A DNA stretch of 64,000 bases, taken from NCBI RefSeq assembly GCF_001267535.1, contig NZ_JRXE01000001.1, forward strand, positions 156,597 through 220,596. The letters are read 5' to 3'. This document shows positions 62,542-64,000 of the stretch, piece after piece. The DNA is from Winslowiella iniecta. GTDB taxonomy: Bacteria; Pseudomonadota; Gammaproteobacteria; Enterobacterales; Enterobacteriaceae. How positions within the stretch are numbered: position 1 is the first letter of the stretch; each line of letters opens with the position of its first letter. A model generated the notes under the pieces. The model saw only the letters and a program-made list of their open reading frames with translations, had not been told where the DNA came from and ran no database searches. The translations under genes and the position numbers were made by a program.

Positions 62542-64000
62542 AGTGGTTGCGCATGCTGGCCGCGTTCTGCCTGCTGATCAGCGTCAGTGCCCCTGCGGCG
62601 TATCACGCCATCAGCAGCATTTCACTGCCCGGCGCGATGATGCCCGCTGCGGAGATGCGTCCCTGGCAGGGCAAGCTGCTGCGCGTCGGGATTATTGATG
62701 ACCACAGCACGCCATGGAATATTGCCGTCGGCAACGACCTGTATGGCATTAACGCCGACTATCTGGCGCTGATAAGCCACAGCTCCGGCATTCAGTTTAC
62801 TATTGTCGGCTATCCCGACTGGCCGGCGCTGCTGGCGGCGCTGCAACAGGGTCAGCTCGATCTGCTGTTTGGCGTGCCGCAATACCCGTTACCCGCCGGA
62901 CTGCATGCGACTCAGCCATGGTACAGCAGCCCGTTGCGCATCTATCGCAACCGCAATAATCAGCGGCCGGTGATGTTTAATACTCAGGGCGCGCGCATCG
63001 CTATTGGTCAACAGACGCTGAAACAGGTGAATGCCGATTTTGCCCGTCAGCACCAGTTTCAGATCCTCGACAGCGATTTGCAGGCGCTGTACACCCTGCT
63101 CAACCAGCAAACGGACTATGTGGTGGCCGATGAGACCAGCGCCGGATTCCTGCTGAACCAGCTGCAACAGGGGCAGATCTATCAGCTGGAATCGCCGATG
63201 GAACCCGGCCAGCTGAATCTGCAGGCGGTGAGCAATAATAGTACGCTGGTTGCCGCTCTCGACAGCACGTTACGCCAGTTGCCAATGGATGTGGTCAACG
63301 AAATTCAGGGACGCTGGAATAGCCAGCTGCCGCGCTATTTCGACACCAATACCGCCCGTCTGACCCAGCTGGAACGCCAGTGGATCGAACAACATCCGGT
63401 GATCGAATATGCCGCGCTGGCCGACGACTATCCGTGGAGCTATCGCACCGCCAACGGTTCAGCCAGCGGCTATAGTGTCGAGTTACTTAATGCCATTGGC
63501 CAGAATACCGGGCTGCGCTTTCAGCCGCGCTGGGTAGACAACAGTCAGCAAGCGGCGAGCCTGCTGACACAGCCGCGTCCGATGCTGCAACTGATGCTGC
63601 CGCTGACCGGCAATGACAATATGCAAGGCAACTCTCTGCCGGTGTGGCGTGCACTCTGGGGTGTCTATATCGCCCATTCAGCGCATAGCATTCTGAGCTG
63701 GCAGGATTTGCAGGGTATGCGCATCGGCGTCAGGCGCGGCGATATCGCGGCTGAACTGGTGCCCGACAGCATGAATGTCATTCCGTTCGATAACAGTAAA
63801 GCGCTGTATGACGCGCTGGCTAACGGCCAGCTGGATGCGCTGGTGGATAACGTCCTGTCGGCGCGCTGGCTGATTCAGGCGCGCTATAAAGAGAAGATTC
63901 ATCTGGCCTTTGCCGCCAGTGATACCGCCTGGCCGATTGCCATGGGCGTCAGCGCCGGGCAGCCGCTGCTGCGCTCGATACTGAATAAAGGGCTACAACA
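62538..64000 (+). CDS. EvgS/BvgS-like sensor kinase, N-terminal part (runs off the right edge)
   Basis: 487 codons are visible and the frame is open to the window end. A signal or membrane anchor (MKWLRMLAAFCLLISVSAP) is followed by two tandem periplasmic Venus-flytrap domains of the SBP_bac_3 type. The first spans about 48-255 (LRVGIIDDHSTPW, GINADYLALISHSSGIQFTIV, DLLFGVPQYPLP). The second starts near 283 (EYAALADDYPWSYRTANGSASGYSVELL) and is still open. Kinase, receiver and Hpt domains, if present, lie beyond the edge. It is translationally coupled to the response regulator. Ligand unknown; a BvgS-type sensor could respond to redox, pH or small molecules. Confidence 0.85.
   Translation, partial: MKWLRMLAAFCLLISVSAPAAYHAISSISLPGAMMPAAEMRPWQGKLLRVGIIDDHSTPWNIAVGNDLYGINADYLALISHSSGIQFTIVGYPDWPALLAALQQGQLDLLFGVPQYPLPAGLHATQPWYSSPLRIYRNRNNQRPVMFNTQGARIAIGQQTLKQVNADFARQHQFQILDSDLQALYTLLNQQTDYVVADETSAGFLLNQLQQGQIYQLESPMEPGQLNLQAVSNNSTLVAALDSTLRQLPMDVVNEIQGRWNSQLPRYFDTNTARLTQLERQWIEQHPVIEYAALADDYPWSYRTANGSASGYSVELLNAIGQNTGLRFQPRWVDNSQQAASLLTQPRPMLQLMLPLTGNDNMQGNSLPVWRALWGVYIAHSAHSILSWQDLQGMRIGVRRGDIAAELVPDSMNVIPFDNSKALYDALANGQLDALVDNVLSARWLIQARYKEKIHLAFAASDTAWPIAMGVSAGQPLLRSILNKGLQ

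Noticed and set aside
1-64000. tRNA, rRNA, CRISPR, insertion sequence or prophage genes
   Set aside because: None recognised on either strand; the only repeats are the composite palindromes and single inverted repeats listed.

Overview
The window is a gene-dense, insertion-free stretch of a gammaproteobacterial chromosome. Protein similarity and gene order point to Enterobacterales, most likely Erwiniaceae (Pantoea, Erwinia or a close relative). The reasons are high identity to E. coli proteins throughout, two E. coli chromosomal neighbourhoods joined together, a gal operon that lacks galE, and a family of GC-rich composite palindromes in intergenic gaps. I saw no tRNA, rRNA, CRISPR array, transposase, integrase or phage gene. 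The genus is inferred by recognition, not by a database search.

Region 1 (1-23.8 kb) follows the E. coli 48-minute order yehY-osmF-bglX-dld-pbpG-yohC-yohD-yohF-dusC, with accessory genes inserted. These are an MFS transporter, idi, a SUFU-domain-like protein and an MpaB-type oxygenase between osmF and bglX; an MgtC-family gene with a long structured leader between bglX and dld; a DUF3772/MscS channel between dld and pbpG; and a GH15 enzyme, an ErfK-type L,D-transpeptidase, a small P-loop kinase and a YhhS-like exporter between yohF and dusC.

Region 2 (23.9-64 kb) follows the E. coli 17-18-minute order: rhlE, ybhQ-ybhP-clsB-ybhN-ybhL, moaABCDE, yvcK, uvrB, bioBFCD/bioA, ybhB, pgl, ybhA, modABC, acrZ, modE-modF, galTKM, gpmA, aroG, ybgS. 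Insertions here are yaiW plus a CPBP protease, an orphan UrtE-like ABC ATPase, a curA plus DJ-1/PfpI pair, an orphan treR, and an EvgA/EvgS-like two-component system that runs off the right edge.

Regulation can be read directly at several points. A Moco riboswitch precedes moaA. Two ModE operators of identical geometry sit before modA and moaA, linking molybdate uptake and molybdopterin synthesis to the modE gene in the same window. A BirA operator lies between bioB and bioA, and a LexA box before uvrB. GalR/GalS operators and an extended -10 precede galT. A CRP site abutting a LacI/TreR-type palindrome lies between treR and modE. A PhoP-like box, sigma70 promoter and small leader ORF lie ahead of mgtC. 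Nothing in the window is a clear undescribed system. The best candidates for something new are the mgtC leader, the orphan UrtE-like ATPase with a degenerate signature motif, the rearranged gal operators and the dispersed composite palindromes.
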